The notes beneath the pieces were generated by a model, which saw nothing but the letters and a program-made list of their open reading frames with translations, had not been told where the DNA came from and did no database searches. From Siminovitchia acidinfaciens (GTDB taxonomy: Bacteria; Bacillota; Bacilli; Bacillales; Bacillaceae_C): DNA of 64,000 nucleotides. Where the stretch lies: assembly GCF_003605385.1 (NCBI RefSeq), contig NZ_QYTV02000001.1, positions 518,249 through 582,248 on the forward strand. The letters run 5' to 3'. The position numbers and the translations under genes were made by a program. Every line of letters begins with the position of its first letter. Positions within the stretch are counted from its first letter, which is position 1. Of the stretch, positions 25,688-35,473 are shown piece after piece.

Positions 25688-26953
25688 ATGACAAGCTTGT
25701 ATAGGGCAAATGCTGGCCGGCAGCCTTGGAAAATGCTTGGATGGCTACTTCTTATCCAAATCCTAGTGGCTTTTGTAGGAAGAAGCCTCGCTCCATTAGG
25801 TGTAGTGATAGGTGCTGACTTGTCTTTAACGAAAGCGCAAATAGGGTTGCTTCCCGCAGCCCTATTTTTGGGGCAGTCATTGGTATCCATGCCAGCTGGC
25901 CTGCTTGCAGATAAAATTGGATCAAGGAAGCTGCTCATGTTGTTGGCTGTTTGTCTGGGAGCAAGCTTTTTTTTCATGACTTTCACTTCTTCACTCATCC
26001 CGCTGCTGGCGGTTGTAGTGATAGGTGGCATTGGCTATGGTGCATCCCACCCAGCTACGAATCGTGGAATCATGTTTTGGTTCCCAGCTGACAAAAGGGG
26101 AACGGCCATGGGAATTAAGCAAATGGGCGTTACGTTTGGATCCGCCATGGCAGCCTTGGTGTTACTGCCTTTGGCTGGATATTGGGGATGGCGTCCGGCT
26201 GTTTTAATGGCGAGTGTCATTTTACTTGCAGCGGGAGTGCTGACTTATTTTTCATACAAAGAGCCTGAGGAGAAAAAAGCCAATCTCTCAACTAAGAAGA
26301 AAAACAATACTCTACTGAACTTTAAAAATTTGCTAAAGAATAAGCCCTTGGTATTTGTAAGTGTCAGTGCATTGATTTTAAGCGGATCACAAATGATTTT
26401 AAACACCTATTTAGTGTTGTTTTCCTATGAAAGACTCGGCATCAGTCTTTTTCTTTCAGGAACATTGCTCGTTATTTCCGAAGTAGGCGGCTCTTTCGGC
26501 AGAATTAGCTGGGGAGTGATTAGCGATCGCCTATTTAAAGGGGAAAGGATTGTTGTATTGTTCATCATCTCTTTGCTGGCGGCTTGTGTGTCAGTTTTGG
26601 TAGCGTTCCTTCCGGCAAGCACTTCTTATTGGATGATGATTCCTATCGCATTTTTGTTTGGCTTCAGTATCTCCGGATTTAATGGTATCTGGATGAACGC
26701 GACAACAGAACTTGTTCCGCCTGATCAGTCTGGTTTGGCTACTGGTTTTAGTATTACTGTTGGTTCATGGGGAGTTATGATCGGTCCTCCATTATTCGGT
26801 CTGATTTTGGATATGACAGGCTCCTTTAGGATGGGATGGCTTTTCGTTACTTCTATCATGATGATCGTTATGTTCCTTTTGTTTAGTGTCATGTCTTTAT
26901 TGCAAAAAAAGAGAAACATGCAAGCAGGACTTTTTTTAAAAAAATTTAAATAA
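25688..26953 (+). CDS. MFS transporter
   Basis: About 421 residues with twelve membrane segments. The loop 2-3 motif is 'PAGLLADKIGSRKLL', and the TM4-5 region is 'GIGYGASHPATNRGIMFWFPADKRGTAMGIKQMGV', typical of organic-acid carriers of the NarK/ACS-like branch. The substrate is not predictable. ATG 25688 used; a weak ribosome site (AAAGAG) precedes it. It may belong functionally with the oxidase/dioxygenase unit, but a terminator and the RidA remnant lie between. Confidence 0.85.
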   Translation: MTSLYRANAGRQPWKMLGWLLLIQILVAFVGRSLAPLGVVIGADLSLTKAQIGLLPAALFLGQSLVSMPAGLLADKIGSRKLLMLLAVCLGASFFFMTFTSSLIPLLAVVVIGGIGYGASHPATNRGIMFWFPADKRGTAMGIKQMGVTFGSAMAALVLLPLAGYWGWRPAVLMASVILLAAGVLTYFSYKEPEEKKANLSTKKKNNTLLNFKNLLKNKPLVFVSVSALILSGSQMILNTYLVLFSYERLGISLFLSGTLLVISEVGGSFGRISWGVISDRLFKGERIVVLFIISLLAACVSVLVAFLPASTSYWMMIPIAFLFGFSISGFNGIWMNATTELVPPDQSGLATGFSITVGSWGVMIGPPLFGLILDMTGSFRMGWLFVTSIMMIVMFLLFSVMSLLQKKRNMQAGLFLKKFK

Positions 26954-27142
26954 TTCATAAAGTTTCACTATTTTAAACTCAATACTTGTGAGATACTCAT
27001 TTTGTCATTATAGTTATGTGTAATATTTTATTTTTTCTAAATAATGATAACGCTTTCTCGGATGAGGGGTGGTATGTATAGAACTTTATACTTATTAAGC
27101 AGATTAGTTGCCGATCTGAAAAATAAAAAGGGAGTGGTCAGT

Positions 27143-27931
27143 ATGATTGCTTCGGTCAAGAGAGCTTGTGCGATTTTAAACTGTTTTACACGCGACGAGC
27201 CAGTCTTGGGAAATGCAGAAATAGCTGAGAAACTTGGGTTAAGCAGGAGTACTACGCACCACCTGATAACAACACTATGCAATGAAGGCGTCCTGATGAG
27301 AGATGTTGACAGGAAATATAGATTGGGATGGAAGCTGCTGGAATGGAATAATAGTGTCATGTTCCAACAGGATTTTTATAATAAAGCGATGCCTTTGGTT
27401 AAAGAGTTGACTGATAGATTCAGAGGGACAGCTCATATTGGCATGTTCGATCAAGGAGATGTCGTCTTTGTTTTGAGAATTACTTCGGAGGATGCCGATT
27501 CGGTTCCCACCTATCTAGGTGCGAGAAAACCGGCATATTGTACAAGCGCAGGCAAAGCCCTGCTTGCGTTTAACGATTCTTATTTACAAGAAACGATTGA
27601 AAAAGGATTGTCCCAGCAAGGGCCGAATACGATCACAGATATCAGAATACTTAAAAAAGACTTGGAGTCCGTGAGAGAACAGGGGTATTCTGTCAGCAAC
27701 AATGAAAATGACACGTGTACTTATGCCATTGCCGCTCCAATCATGTCGTATGCTGGAGAAACGATCGCCTCTGTGAATTTAGTAGGGCCGACAAGTTATA
27801 TGAAAAGTCTTCATAGAAGCCACATCATTCAAAGTGTAGTGAAAACGGCAAAAGCGATTTCGCGCGAACTGGGTTATATCGAGGTAAAAGGGGCAGATAG
27901 TGGGAATTCCAAGAGACTGAAATACTCTTAA
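27143..27931 (+). CDS. IclR-family regulator
   Basis: About 262 residues. N-terminal winged helix 'VKRACAILNCFTRDEPVLGNAEIAEKLGLSRSTTHHLITTLCNEGVLMRD', then the effector domain with 'YCTSAGKALLAF' and 'CTYAIAAPIMSYAGETIASVNLVGP'. ATG 27143 is preferred over 27046-type upstream starts because GGGAGTGG is six bases before it and the protein then starts where IclR proteins normally do. It precedes the TRAP transporter in the same direction, 64 bases away, and is the only classical repressor/activator between 22 and 43 kb. It is therefore a candidate regulator of the anthranilate genes. Confidence 0.88.
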   Translation: MIASVKRACAILNCFTRDEPVLGNAEIAEKLGLSRSTTHHLITTLCNEGVLMRDVDRKYRLGWKLLEWNNSVMFQQDFYNKAMPLVKELTDRFRGTAHIGMFDQGDVVFVLRITSEDADSVPTYLGARKPAYCTSAGKALLAFNDSYLQETIEKGLSQQGPNTITDIRILKKDLESVREQGYSVSNNENDTCTYAIAAPIMSYAGETIASVNLVGPTSYMKSLHRSHIIQSVVKTAKAISRELGYIEVKGADSGNSKRLKYS

Positions 27932-27995
27932 CATTCACTAGGATGCAACAATGATATTTACATAAATAAAAAACTTAATCAGGGGGTAATAGGTG

Positions 27996-29030
27996 ATGAA
28001 ATATTTCAACATTCGCATGATGATCATGGCAATCATCGCTGTTTTAGTTTTATCTGCGTGCGGCAGCGGAGGAGGAAGCGGAGACTCGGAAAAAGCGTCC
28101 GGAGATGGCGATGGAGAGGGTGGGGGACAGACGTATGAATTTAAACTGGGGCATATTGCACCACCTGACCATATTTGGAATGAAGCCGCACAAAAGCTGG
28201 CTGACGAGCTTGAAGAGCGTTCCGATGGAAGAATGAAGATGGAGTTATATCCGGGCGGACAGCTTGGAAGTGATTCCGATATGGTACAGCAGCTGGAAAC
28301 AGGTTCCTTACAATTTGCTTTCATTACAAATGCTTTCTTGACCTCCAAGTCTGATGCATTTAGTGCATGGTTCGCTCCTTATCTCTTTGAATCTTATGAA
28401 GAAACATTGGAAGCAAGTAAAAGCGATGTGGCCAAAAAAATTCTGGCTACCCTGGATGACCAAGGATTAAAAGCGTTGGATTATTTCTTCTCAGGCAACC
28501 GTACGATGATGTTCAGGGAGAAGGTGGAGAAACCGGAAGATATGGATGGGCTAGCACTGCGTGTAACCCCAAGCCCTGCTTTAGAAGACTTTTACCGTTC
28601 ACTGGGAGTCAGCCCTGAGTCCATTTCATTGCCTGATGTCTATCAATCCGCCCAAACGGGTGTCATTGACGGAATGGATATGGATTTGGATGCAGCGATC
28701 ACTTCCAACTATAACGAAGTAACGGGTTATGGAGCTGTGACAAACCATATGGTATGGCCTTCTGTGATGATTATTAACAAAGAGCTATACGAAGGAATGT
28801 CAGAGGAAGATCAGAAGATCGTGGAAGACTCCATGTCGGCTGCTTCTGAATTCGCTACGATGAAGCGTGCTTCCCAGGAAGAGGAATTTAAAAAGACTCT
28901 CGAGGAAAGAGGAATGGAGCTTTACGAAATTGATCCTGCTTTATTCGAAAAATACACAAAAGAATTTGATGAAAAATATAAAGCAATGGATCCTCTGATC
29001 GCAGAATTTATTGACACGTTCCGTAAGTAG
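27996..29030 (+). CDS. dctP: TRAP transporter substrate-binding lipoprotein (DctP)
   Basis: About 344 residues. Signal sequence with lipobox LSAC (Cys near 21), then a Gly/Ser/Asp-rich linker and a DctP-type solute-binding domain ('YEFKLGHIAPPDHIWNEAAQKLADELEERSDGRMKMELYPGGQLGSDSDMVQQLETGSLQFAF'). The conserved Arg region 'MDGLALRVTPSPALEDFYRSLGVSPESISLPDVYQSAQTGVIDGMD' contacts a carboxylate ligand, so an organic acid is the likely cargo. GTG 27993 is an equally possible start. First gene of dctPQM. Confidence 0.9.
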   Translation: MKYFNIRMMIMAIIAVLVLSACGSGGGSGDSEKASGDGDGEGGGQTYEFKLGHIAPPDHIWNEAAQKLADELEERSDGRMKMELYPGGQLGSDSDMVQQLETGSLQFAFITNAFLTSKSDAFSAWFAPYLFESYEETLEASKSDVAKKILATLDDQGLKALDYFFSGNRTMMFREKVEKPEDMDGLALRVTPSPALEDFYRSLGVSPESISLPDVYQSAQTGVIDGMDMDLDAAITSNYNEVTGYGAVTNHMVWPSVMIINKELYEGMSEEDQKIVEDSMSAASEFATMKRASQEEEFKKTLEERGMELYEIDPALFEKYTKEFDEKYKAMDPLIAEFIDTFRK

Positions 29031-29043
29031 GGGAGGCTATTCT

Positions 29044-29532
29044 ATGAAGACATTGAGCAACTGGGTTGAAAGGATTGAAAAAGTCGCTGCAATTATCTTG
29101 ATGGCCGCTATAACCCTAGTGCTGTTTACGGCAGTGGTTTATAGATACTTTTTAAATGCGCCGCTTTTTTGGGCGAATGAAGCTAGTATTTTTATGATGA
29201 CCTGGCTGACTTTTCTGGGAGGGAGTTTGGGACTTAAATACAAGTCCCAAGCTTCTATTACTTTTTTGGTTGAGCGCTTTTCAGACAGTGGAAAAAGAAT
29301 TCTTTTGATCATTACCCACATCATCATTTTGGCGACGTTGGCTCTTTTAATGTATTTAAGCTATGAGTGGATATTAAACTTGTCGCCACAAAAATCAAGT
29401 TCCATGCGTATTCCCATGTGGATTCCATATCTGTCTGTTCCGGTGGGGCTGACTTTTGCTTTTATCCACCTGTTGGATTACATGATTGATCTGATAAAAC
29501 AAACGCCAAAGAGTAGTGGTGATGCCTTATGA
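29044..29532 (+). CDS. dctQ: TRAP transporter small permease (DctQ)
   Basis: About 162 residues with four membrane segments. 'FTAVVYRYFLNAPLFWANEASIFMMTWLTFLGGSLGLKYKSQASI' is the DctQ signature (R-Y-x3-P-x3-W-x-E). ATG 29044 behind GGGAGG; it overlaps dctM by four bases. Confidence 0.9.
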   Translation: MKTLSNWVERIEKVAAIILMAAITLVLFTAVVYRYFLNAPLFWANEASIFMMTWLTFLGGSLGLKYKSQASITFLVERFSDSGKRILLIITHIIILATLALLMYLSYEWILNLSPQKSSSMRIPMWIPYLSVPVGLTFAFIHLLDYMIDLIKQTPKSSGDAL

Positions 29533-30812
29533 CATTCGGATTAATAGCAACCATAGTCGTCTTTATTCTCCTGTTAATTATTGGAATCCCGATTTCACTC
29601 GTTTTGGCGATCACATCGCTTTCTTATTTGTTTCTGACTGACAATCTCACATTGTTGGCGACAGTCCCGCAAAAAATGTTTTCAGGGATGGATAATTTTG
29701 GACTGCTGGCCATTCCCCTATTTATGCTTGCAGGTGAACTGATGAATTTCGGGGGGATTACAAGCCGGCTGATCCAATTTGCAAAAGTGCTGATTGGTCA
29801 TTTTAGAGGCGGATTAGCCTATGTATCCATCATAGCGAATATGTTTCTAGCCTCCATATTGGGCTCGGCGAATGCGCAAGCTGCGATGATGAGTAAAGTC
29901 ATGGTGCCCGAGATGGAAAAGGAAGGATATACACGTGAATTTTCTGCTGCTTTAACTTTGGCATCATCTGTAGTGGCCCCGGTGATCCCGCCAAGTATGC
30001 TGTTTATCATTTACGGGACGCTGACAGGAGCGTCCATTGGCGATTTGTTTATTGCGGGGATCATTCCGGGAATTCTACTGGGCATAGGGTTTATCATCGT
30101 AATCGGCTTCATGAATGTCAAAGAGAATTTCCCTCGAAGTGAGCGGGGAACACTACCGGAAATTTTTAAAAGCTTTTTGAATGTGTTGCCGGCGTTGCTG
30201 ATCCCTTTCATTATTATTTATGGGATACTAGGTGGGATTTTTACACCCACTGAATCTGCTGCTGTTGCCTGTATCATAGCCGTCATTATCGGGTTTGCCT
30301 ATAAACAGTTAAAAGCAAAATATCTACCGGAAATCTTATTGAATACCGTCGTAAATACGGCAACGATTACGTTTTTAATTGTGACAGCCAATCTATTTGG
30401 TTATATCATCGCTTATGAGCGAATTCCGCAACTCATGGCAGAATCAATGTTAAGCATTTCCGAAAATCCGATAGTGTTCCTTTTATTAGTTAACATATTA
30501 CTGCTTTTGTTGGGATGCATCTTGGATGGGATTGCAGCTTTGATCATTCTTGTTCCTGTTCTGGCACCACTGCTGACTACATACCAAATCGACCCAGTTC
30601 ATTTTGGTGTCATCATCACGATCAACTTAACCATTGGTTTATTGACTCCGCCCGTGGGCACAGGCCTATTTATCGTTTCCTCCGTAGCGAAAGTCAAAAT
30701 AGAGTCTCTTGTAAAGGCCATTATGCCATTCCTGATCACAACTATCATTCTATTAATGATTATCACTTATTGGGAAGATGCTGTATTGTGGCTTCCGAGC
30801 CTTTACAAATAA
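29529..30812 (+). CDS. dctM: TRAP transporter large permease (DctM)
   Basis: 427 residues, about twelve membrane segments. Signature stretches are 'MDNFGLLAIPLFMLAGELMN', 'ASSVVAPVIPPSMLFIIYG' and 'LLTPPVGTGLFIVSSVAK'. ATGA overlap with dctQ shows translational coupling. With DctPQ it forms a Na+-driven importer. Given the flanking anthranilate genes, uptake of an aromatic or ring-derived acid is plausible but not shown. Confidence 0.92.
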   Translation: MTFGLIATIVVFILLLIIGIPISLVLAITSLSYLFLTDNLTLLATVPQKMFSGMDNFGLLAIPLFMLAGELMNFGGITSRLIQFAKVLIGHFRGGLAYVSIIANMFLASILGSANAQAAMMSKVMVPEMEKEGYTREFSAALTLASSVVAPVIPPSMLFIIYGTLTGASIGDLFIAGIIPGILLGIGFIIVIGFMNVKENFPRSERGTLPEIFKSFLNVLPALLIPFIIIYGILGGIFTPTESAAVACIIAVIIGFAYKQLKAKYLPEILLNTVVNTATITFLIVTANLFGYIIAYERIPQLMAESMLSISENPIVFLLLVNILLLLLGCILDGIAALIILVPVLAPLLTTYQIDPVHFGVIITINLTIGLLTPPVGTGLFIVSSVAKVKIESLVKAIMPFLITTIILLMIITYWEDAVLWLPSLYK

Positions 30813-30840
30813 AAAATATCATATGTATTATTTGAAAATT

Positions 30841-30925
30841 AAAGAAAGTATAAAATTAGATCAAGTTTTCTATTCAAAAAAGTATAAGTTATGTCTAGCT
30901 CCAGGCGCCTTGCGCTTTTCTTTAA
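30841..30925 (+). repeat. Dispersed mosaic repeat, copy D (short form)
   Basis: The 5' AT-rich module (AAAGAAAGTATAAAATTAGA ... TATGTCTAGCTC) is joined directly to the 3' end module (AGGCGCCTTGCGCTTTTCTT). The middle found in copies A and B is absent. Confidence 0.75.
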
Positions 30926-30950
30926 GTGATCTATCAGGATCACTTTTTTT
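30924..30950 (+). terminator. Terminator of the TRAP operon
   Basis: AAGTGATC / GATCACTT stem with a six-base loop and seven T, placed at the end of repeat copy D. Confidence 0.85.
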
Positions 30951-31021
30951 ATGGAAAAATATAGCCCGCATTGGTCTGAAACTCTTATTTTCCTTAAAAT
31001 AATCGAAAAACTTTTTTGACG

Positions 31022-31038
31022 ATTTCATCATGAGAAAT
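31022..31038. promoter_or_regulatory. Candidate operator ATTTC-N7-GAAAT, site 1
   Basis: ATTTCATCATGAGAAAT, with outer bases G...C extending each arm to six. It lies 73 bases before the flavin reductase start. The same arms and spacing recur before the 3-hydroxyanthranilate operon (35335-35351). Confidence 0.55.
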
Positions 31039-31110
31039 CCTGAGATTGAGCGTTGATAGCGTTTTCAATATATTGATAATACAAACGTTACGATTGGAGG
31101 AAGCAACCTA

Positions 31111-31596
31111 ATGGATGTCAGAGAGTTACGAAATTGCTTTGGCTGTTTTGCAACTGGTGTCACAGTGGTTACCTGGGTGAATGATGAGGGACAAAGAAGA
31201 GGAATTACTGTCAACTCCTTTACTTCCGTATCCTTGGATCCGCCGCTTTTGCTTGTTTCAATTGATAAAAAAACAAAAGCCTTTGAGGAATTAAAGAACA
31301 GGTCATTCGTAATCAACATTTTATCGGCAGATCAGTCGGTTTATGCAATGCAGTTTGCAGGCCGTCCTCAGGAAAACCTGATTGTGCAGTGGGAAGAAGA
31401 TGCAGAAAAAGGGCCAAGGATAAAAGGGGCTTCTGCTCATTTTCAATGTTCACCGTGGGAGGAATATGAAGGTGGCGACCATCTGCTGTTTGTGGGGAAA
31501 GTAGACGATTTCTACTACGATGACAGTGAGAGTCTACTGTTTTACAGAGGAAAGTTTTTTGAAACAGAGCATAAATCTCTTTTAGCAGGCAGTTAA
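31111..31596 (+). CDS. Flavin reductase of a two-component monooxygenase
   Basis: 161 residues of the HpaC/PheA2-type flavin reductase family: 'RNCFGCFATGVTVVTW', 'GITVNSFTSVSLDPPLLLVSIDKKTKAF', 'GGDHLLFVGKVDDF'. It supplies reduced FAD from NAD(P)H to the adjacent oxygenase. Followed after 28 bases by the HpaB-like gene. It is a paralogue of the reductase at 60809 (same 'FATGVTV.T' and 'NSFTSVSLDP' blocks). Confidence 0.9.
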   Translation: MDVRELRNCFGCFATGVTVVTWVNDEGQRRGITVNSFTSVSLDPPLLLVSIDKKTKAFEELKNRSFVINILSADQSVYAMQFAGRPQENLIVQWEEDAEKGPRIKGASAHFQCSPWEEYEGGDHLLFVGKVDDFYYDDSESLLFYRGKFFETEHKSLLAGS

Positions 31597-31624
31597 TATA
31601 TTTTAAGAAAGTGGAGGGAAGAAC

Positions 31625-33130
31625 ATGAGTATCAGAACAGGAGCAGATTATATTAAAGGAGTAAAGTCACGCCAGCCGGAAGTGTGGCTTCGCGGTGAAA
31701 AGGTGACGGATGTATACAACCATCCGGTTTTCACACAGCCGATTAAAGAGATGGCCAAGTTATATGATATGCAGCATGACCCTGAGTATCAGGATCAGAT
31801 TACCCATATTTGTGAGGAAACAGGAAAGAGAGTAAACAATGCATTTCTGATTCCCAGAGACGGCGAGGACCTGCAGGCACGCAGGCGGGTGTTTGAAGTA
31901 TGGGCGGAAGCCACTTTCGGCCTGATGGGCAGGACTCCGGACTTCCTGAATGTCGTACTAACATCTTTTGCGACGAATGATTGGTTTTTCAGACAATACG
32001 GGGGAGATCGGTATGGAGACAATATCATTAACTATTACAGATATGTGAGAGACAATGATCTATTCCTTACCCATGCAATCGTGAATCCGCAAAATGACCG
32101 GAGCAAATCTTCGCATGAACAGGACTCCGAGTATTCCCACCTTGGCGTAGTGAGGGAGACGGAAGATGGCTTGATTGTGCGCGGATCGAAAATGTTGGCA
32201 ACACTTGCACCAATCACAGATGAAGTCATCATATACTCCTATCCGAGTTTTAAGCCGGGTGATGAGAAGTTTGCCATTTCGTTTGCGTTGCCGATTGACA
32301 CGCCTGGTCTTAAAATCTATTGCCGCGAAGAAACGCAGGATGGAAAGCGTTCCACTTGGGATCATCCGCTTGCATCAAGATTTGAGGAAATGGACGCTGT
32401 ATTGGTGTTTGATGACGTGCTAGTTCCTTGGGACCGTGTATTCATAAACCAAAATGTAGAAGCCGGCAACCTGCTATATCCAAAAACAGGCGCCAACCTG
32501 CAGCCTTCCCACCAGTCAGCGGTAAGGGGATTGGCTAAGATCTCTTTTGTAACAGATGTGACATGCTCCATTGCCGACTCCATCGGAGTGGATGGGTTCC
32601 TGAACGTTCAAAATCAATTATCTGAATTGATCCAGGGCGTGGAGACGATCAGGGCATTGGTACGTACAGCTGAACGGGAATATACCATTACGGAACAAGG
32701 GGAGGCGCTTCCCAACATAGTGCCGCTTGAAACGATCCGAGGACTGCTTCCAAATATGTATCCAAGAGCGATTGAGATTCTACAGACTATCGGAGCGGGC
32801 GGTCTCTTGATGTCTCCAACGGGAGCGGATTTCATCAATCCGGAAATCTCTGAAGACATGAACAAGTATTACTCCGGCCGTGCAGGTGTCCCATCCGAAA
32901 AGAGGGTCCGCCTGTTCAAACTCGCCTGGGATCTGTGTGGAGAAGCATTTGGACAAAGACTTGTACAATATGAAAGATATTATTCAGGTGATCCGGTTCG
33001 CAAAATGGGTATGTTCTACAACGTGCATAAGAGAAATCATCCTTCTTATCCTCGCGTGGAGCGTGCCTTGGAGGAGTCGCTGTTGATGTCTGACGAATAT
33101 CAAAAAAGTGCCAAGGAATTAAGTAAATAA
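31625..33130 (+). CDS. HpaB-like FAD-dependent oxygenase, probable anthranilate 3-monooxygenase
   Basis: 501 residues of the 4-hydroxyphenylacetate 3-monooxygenase (HpaB) family: '[31 protein letters not shown]' at the N-terminus, '[44 protein letters not shown]' in the middle, and '[15 protein letters not shown]' near the C-terminus. In Geobacillus thermodenitrificans an HpaB-like oxygenase encoded with a flavin reductase and a RibF-like protein was reported to hydroxylate anthranilate to 3-hydroxyanthranilate. The same trio here, followed by a 3-hydroxyanthranilate dioxygenase operon, makes that the leading assignment. It fills the step between kynureninase and the ring-cleavage enzyme. Confidence 0.85.
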   Translation: MSIRTGADYIKGVKSRQPEVWLRGEKVTDVYNHPVFTQPIKEMAKLYDMQHDPEYQDQITHICEETGKRVNNAFLIPRDGEDLQARRRVFEVWAEATFGLMGRTPDFLNVVLTSFATNDWFFRQYGGDRYGDNIINYYRYVRDNDLFLTHAIVNPQNDRSKSSHEQDSEYSHLGVVRETEDGLIVRGSKMLATLAPITDEVIIYSYPSFKPGDEKFAISFALPIDTPGLKIYCREETQDGKRSTWDHPLASRFEEMDAVLVFDDVLVPWDRVFINQNVEAGNLLYPKTGANLQPSHQSAVRGLAKISFVTDVTCSIADSIGVDGFLNVQNQLSELIQGVETIRALVRTAEREYTITEQGEALPNIVPLETIRGLLPNMYPRAIEILQTIGAGGLLMSPTGADFINPEISEDMNKYYSGRAGVPSEKRVRLFKLAWDLCGEAFGQRLVQYERYYSGDPVRKMGMFYNVHKRNHPSYPRVERALEESLLMSDEYQKSAKELSK

Positions 33131-33150
33131 ATCTGAAATGAGGGAGTCAG

Positions 33151-33678
33151 TTGAGAGTTCACCAGACTGAAAGTCTTACATTGGCCGGGTCGGTTGCCGC
33201 TATCGGAGCATTCGATGGAGTACATCGCGGACACCAAACCGTTATCCGTGAAATGGTAAGAAAAAGCCGTTCAGAGGGAGTTCCCAGTGTGGTTTACACT
33301 TTTAATCCACCTCCCCGGGCGTACTTTCAAGGTGCTCAAACACTGACCAATCCGGATGAAAAAGTTCAGCTGCTTAAGGATTTAGGTGTTGATTATGTCG
33401 TGATGGCAAAATTTGATGAAGCTTACCTTCAACGAACACCGAATAATTTTATTAAGGAATTATCAATGATTAATCCAAAATCTGTTATTGTAGGCGACGA
33501 TTTCAGATTTGGAAATAAACGTGCCGGTGATGTGGCTTTACTGAGAAGACATTTCCCGGTCCGGTTAATGAATCCTGTTTGTTGTGCTGAAGGAGAAAGA
33601 ATATCTTCTACCAGGATAAGAGAACTCATTTTACAAGGGAAGCAGGAGCAGGCATTGCCGCTCCTCGGGTGGACATAA
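33151..33678 (+). CDS. Stand-alone FAD synthetase domain (RibF N-terminal type)
   Basis: 175 residues covering only the nucleotidyltransferase half of RibF: 'AIGAFDGVHRGHQTVI' (GxHxGH) and 'ISSTRIRELI' are intact. The C-terminal riboflavin kinase domain of normal ~310-residue RibF is absent. It should adenylylate FMN to FAD for the neighbouring oxygenase. TTG start behind AGGGAG. A paralogue lies next to the second HpaB-like gene (56611). Confidence 0.85.
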   Translation: MRVHQTESLTLAGSVAAIGAFDGVHRGHQTVIREMVRKSRSEGVPSVVYTFNPPPRAYFQGAQTLTNPDEKVQLLKDLGVDYVVMAKFDEAYLQRTPNNFIKELSMINPKSVIVGDDFRFGNKRAGDVALLRRHFPVRLMNPVCCAEGERISSTRIRELILQGKQEQALPLLGWT

Positions 33679-33770
33679 TAGTCTGATTGGAAGCGTGTAG
33701 GAAGTACCCTGCACGCTCTAAGTGTATAAGAAAGAGTTTACGAAAGGTCAATTGTTAGGGGGAGAGATAA

Positions 33771-35192
33771 TTGAAAAGAGATGATCAAATTCAAGACATT
33801 ATAGATAGAGAAAAGGGATTGAGCAAAAAGCTGACAACAGGCCAGCTTACGATGATTGCAATAGGAGGAGCAATTGGAACGGGCTTGTTCTTGGGCAGTG
33901 GATTCGCGATCAGCACAGCTGGGCCAAGCGTAATCATCAGTTATGCCATCGGTGCGTTGATTGCTTTGCTATTAATGGGGGCTCTGTCTGAAATGACTGT
34001 GGCTCATCCAACCTCCGGTTCGTTTGGAGCTTATGCGGAGCGGTATTTAAACCCGTGGGCGGGCTTCACGGTACGTTATTCTTATTGGTTTTGCCTAGTT
34101 TGCGCGGTTGGAACGGAAGTAACTGCAATCGCGATTTATATGAAATATTGGTTTCCGACAGTGCCGGGAATTGTTTGGATTCTTCTTTTTGCCGGACTGC
34201 TTATTTTTGTAAACGCAACTAGTGTAAATATGTTTGGTACGGTTGAATATTGGCTTTCTTTAATTAAAATAGCAGCCATCACGGGCTTTATCATTTTAGC
34301 GGTCTACGTAATAGTTGGAGCGGACAGCGGCTCCGGCATTGGTGTACAAAACTACACGAATGATGGAGGATTTTTTCCAAATGGACTTTGGGGAATGTGG
34401 ATTGCCATATTTATCTCACTTTTTAGTTATTTAAGCATTGAGATGATAGCAGTGAGTGCCGGTGAAGCGAAGGATCCGGAAAAGGCGGTCCCCCTTGCAT
34501 TAAGGTCGGCGGTTGTAAGGCTCATTTTGTTCTATATATTAACTTTGTCTCTTATGCTGATGATTGTTCCTTGGGGTGCAGCGGGAATTGAAAAAAGTCC
34601 ATTTGTAAAAGTGATGGAAATCTTGAACATCCCGGGTGCCGCTGGAATTGTAAACTTTGTTGTTCTAGTCGCCGCGCTGTCAGCCATGAATAGCCAGCTA
34701 TATGTGTCCACCCGCATGATGTTTTCTTTGTCCCGGGCAGGCTATGCTCCCAAGAGGTTTGGGGTGTTAAATAAAAAGTCAGTCCCGGCTGCTGCATTGG
34801 CAACCTCTGCTGTTGGGATTGGAATTGCAACTATATATACGGTTGTTTCGCCCGATACAGCTTTTGCGACAATGATATCAATTTCAAGTTTTGGGGCTAT
34901 GTACACTTGGTTTATGATCTTCGTTACCCATCTTGCATTTAGAAAAACATGGCGTGAGATAGGTGGCAGGAAACTGCCGGTAAAGATGATCGGTTATCCT
35001 TATACAACGATTTTAGGTGCTGTATTGCTATTCCTGGTCGTACTATCCACCTGGTTCTCGGCTGATTTTAAAGAAACGATGATCCTCGGAATACCGTGGC
35101 TGATTTTGATAACCATCGCCTATTTTGTTTGGAAAAAGAAAAATGACAGTGATGTTGAAATGAAGCCTGGGAATAAGAGTGATGCTCTGTGA
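33771..35192 (+). CDS. Amino acid permease (AAT/APC family)
   Basis: 473 residues, twelve membrane segments. The consensus 'LTTGQLTMIAIGGAIGTGLFLGSGFAISTAGPSV' and 'EMTVAHPTSGSFGAYAERYLNPWAGFTVRYSYWF' place it in the amino acid transporter family with AroP/PheP/GabP. Its place between the anthranilate hydroxylase trio and the 3-hydroxyanthranilate operon suggests an aromatic amino acid such as tryptophan. RBS GGGGGAGAG, TTG start. Confidence 0.85.
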   Translation: MKRDDQIQDIIDREKGLSKKLTTGQLTMIAIGGAIGTGLFLGSGFAISTAGPSVIISYAIGALIALLLMGALSEMTVAHPTSGSFGAYAERYLNPWAGFTVRYSYWFCLVCAVGTEVTAIAIYMKYWFPTVPGIVWILLFAGLLIFVNATSVNMFGTVEYWLSLIKIAAITGFIILAVYVIVGADSGSGIGVQNYTNDGGFFPNGLWGMWIAIFISLFSYLSIEMIAVSAGEAKDPEKAVPLALRSAVVRLILFYILTLSLMLMIVPWGAAGIEKSPFVKVMEILNIPGAAGIVNFVVLVAALSAMNSQLYVSTRMMFSLSRAGYAPKRFGVLNKKSVPAAALATSAVGIGIATIYTVVSPDTAFATMISISSFGAMYTWFMIFVTHLAFRKTWREIGGRKLPVKMIGYPYTTILGAVLLFLVVLSTWFSADFKETMILGIPWLILITIAYFVWKKKNDSDVEMKPGNKSDAL

Positions 35193-35334
35193 ATGTTTGT
35201 TGGATGAAGTACTTACTTAACAAATAGGATTTCCCTGTACCGTGTTGCCTTTTATTTCTGTAGAGAAAATCAGCATTTTGGTGAAGGAAGGATTAACCAT
35301 AATCAATAAAATAAAAAATGGGAAATTTTCGCCT

Positions 35335-35351
35335 ATTTCATATGGTGAAAT
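35335..35351. promoter_or_regulatory. Candidate operator ATTTC-N7-GAAAT, site 2
   Basis: ATTTCATATGGTGAAAT, extended by flanking T...A. The arms and spacing equal those at 31022-31038. Confidence 0.55.
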
Positions 35352-35412
35352 AACTAAGGCGTATAAAAAACACAATTTCATTATACTCATCTTAAATAGA
35401 AGACTCCTAGTT

Positions 35413-35428
35413 TGGTAAGCGCTTACTA
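35413..35428. promoter_or_regulatory. cre-like site (CcpA)
   Basis: Contains the perfect palindrome GTAAGCGCTTAC (35415-35426), the core of catabolite-responsive elements, 46 bases before the 3-hydroxyanthranilate dioxygenase start. Carbon catabolite repression of the operon is likely. Confidence 0.65.
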
Positions 35429-35473
35429 TATGGAGTGCGCTTTATTTAGGAGAATTTTGAATGGAGGTATAAG

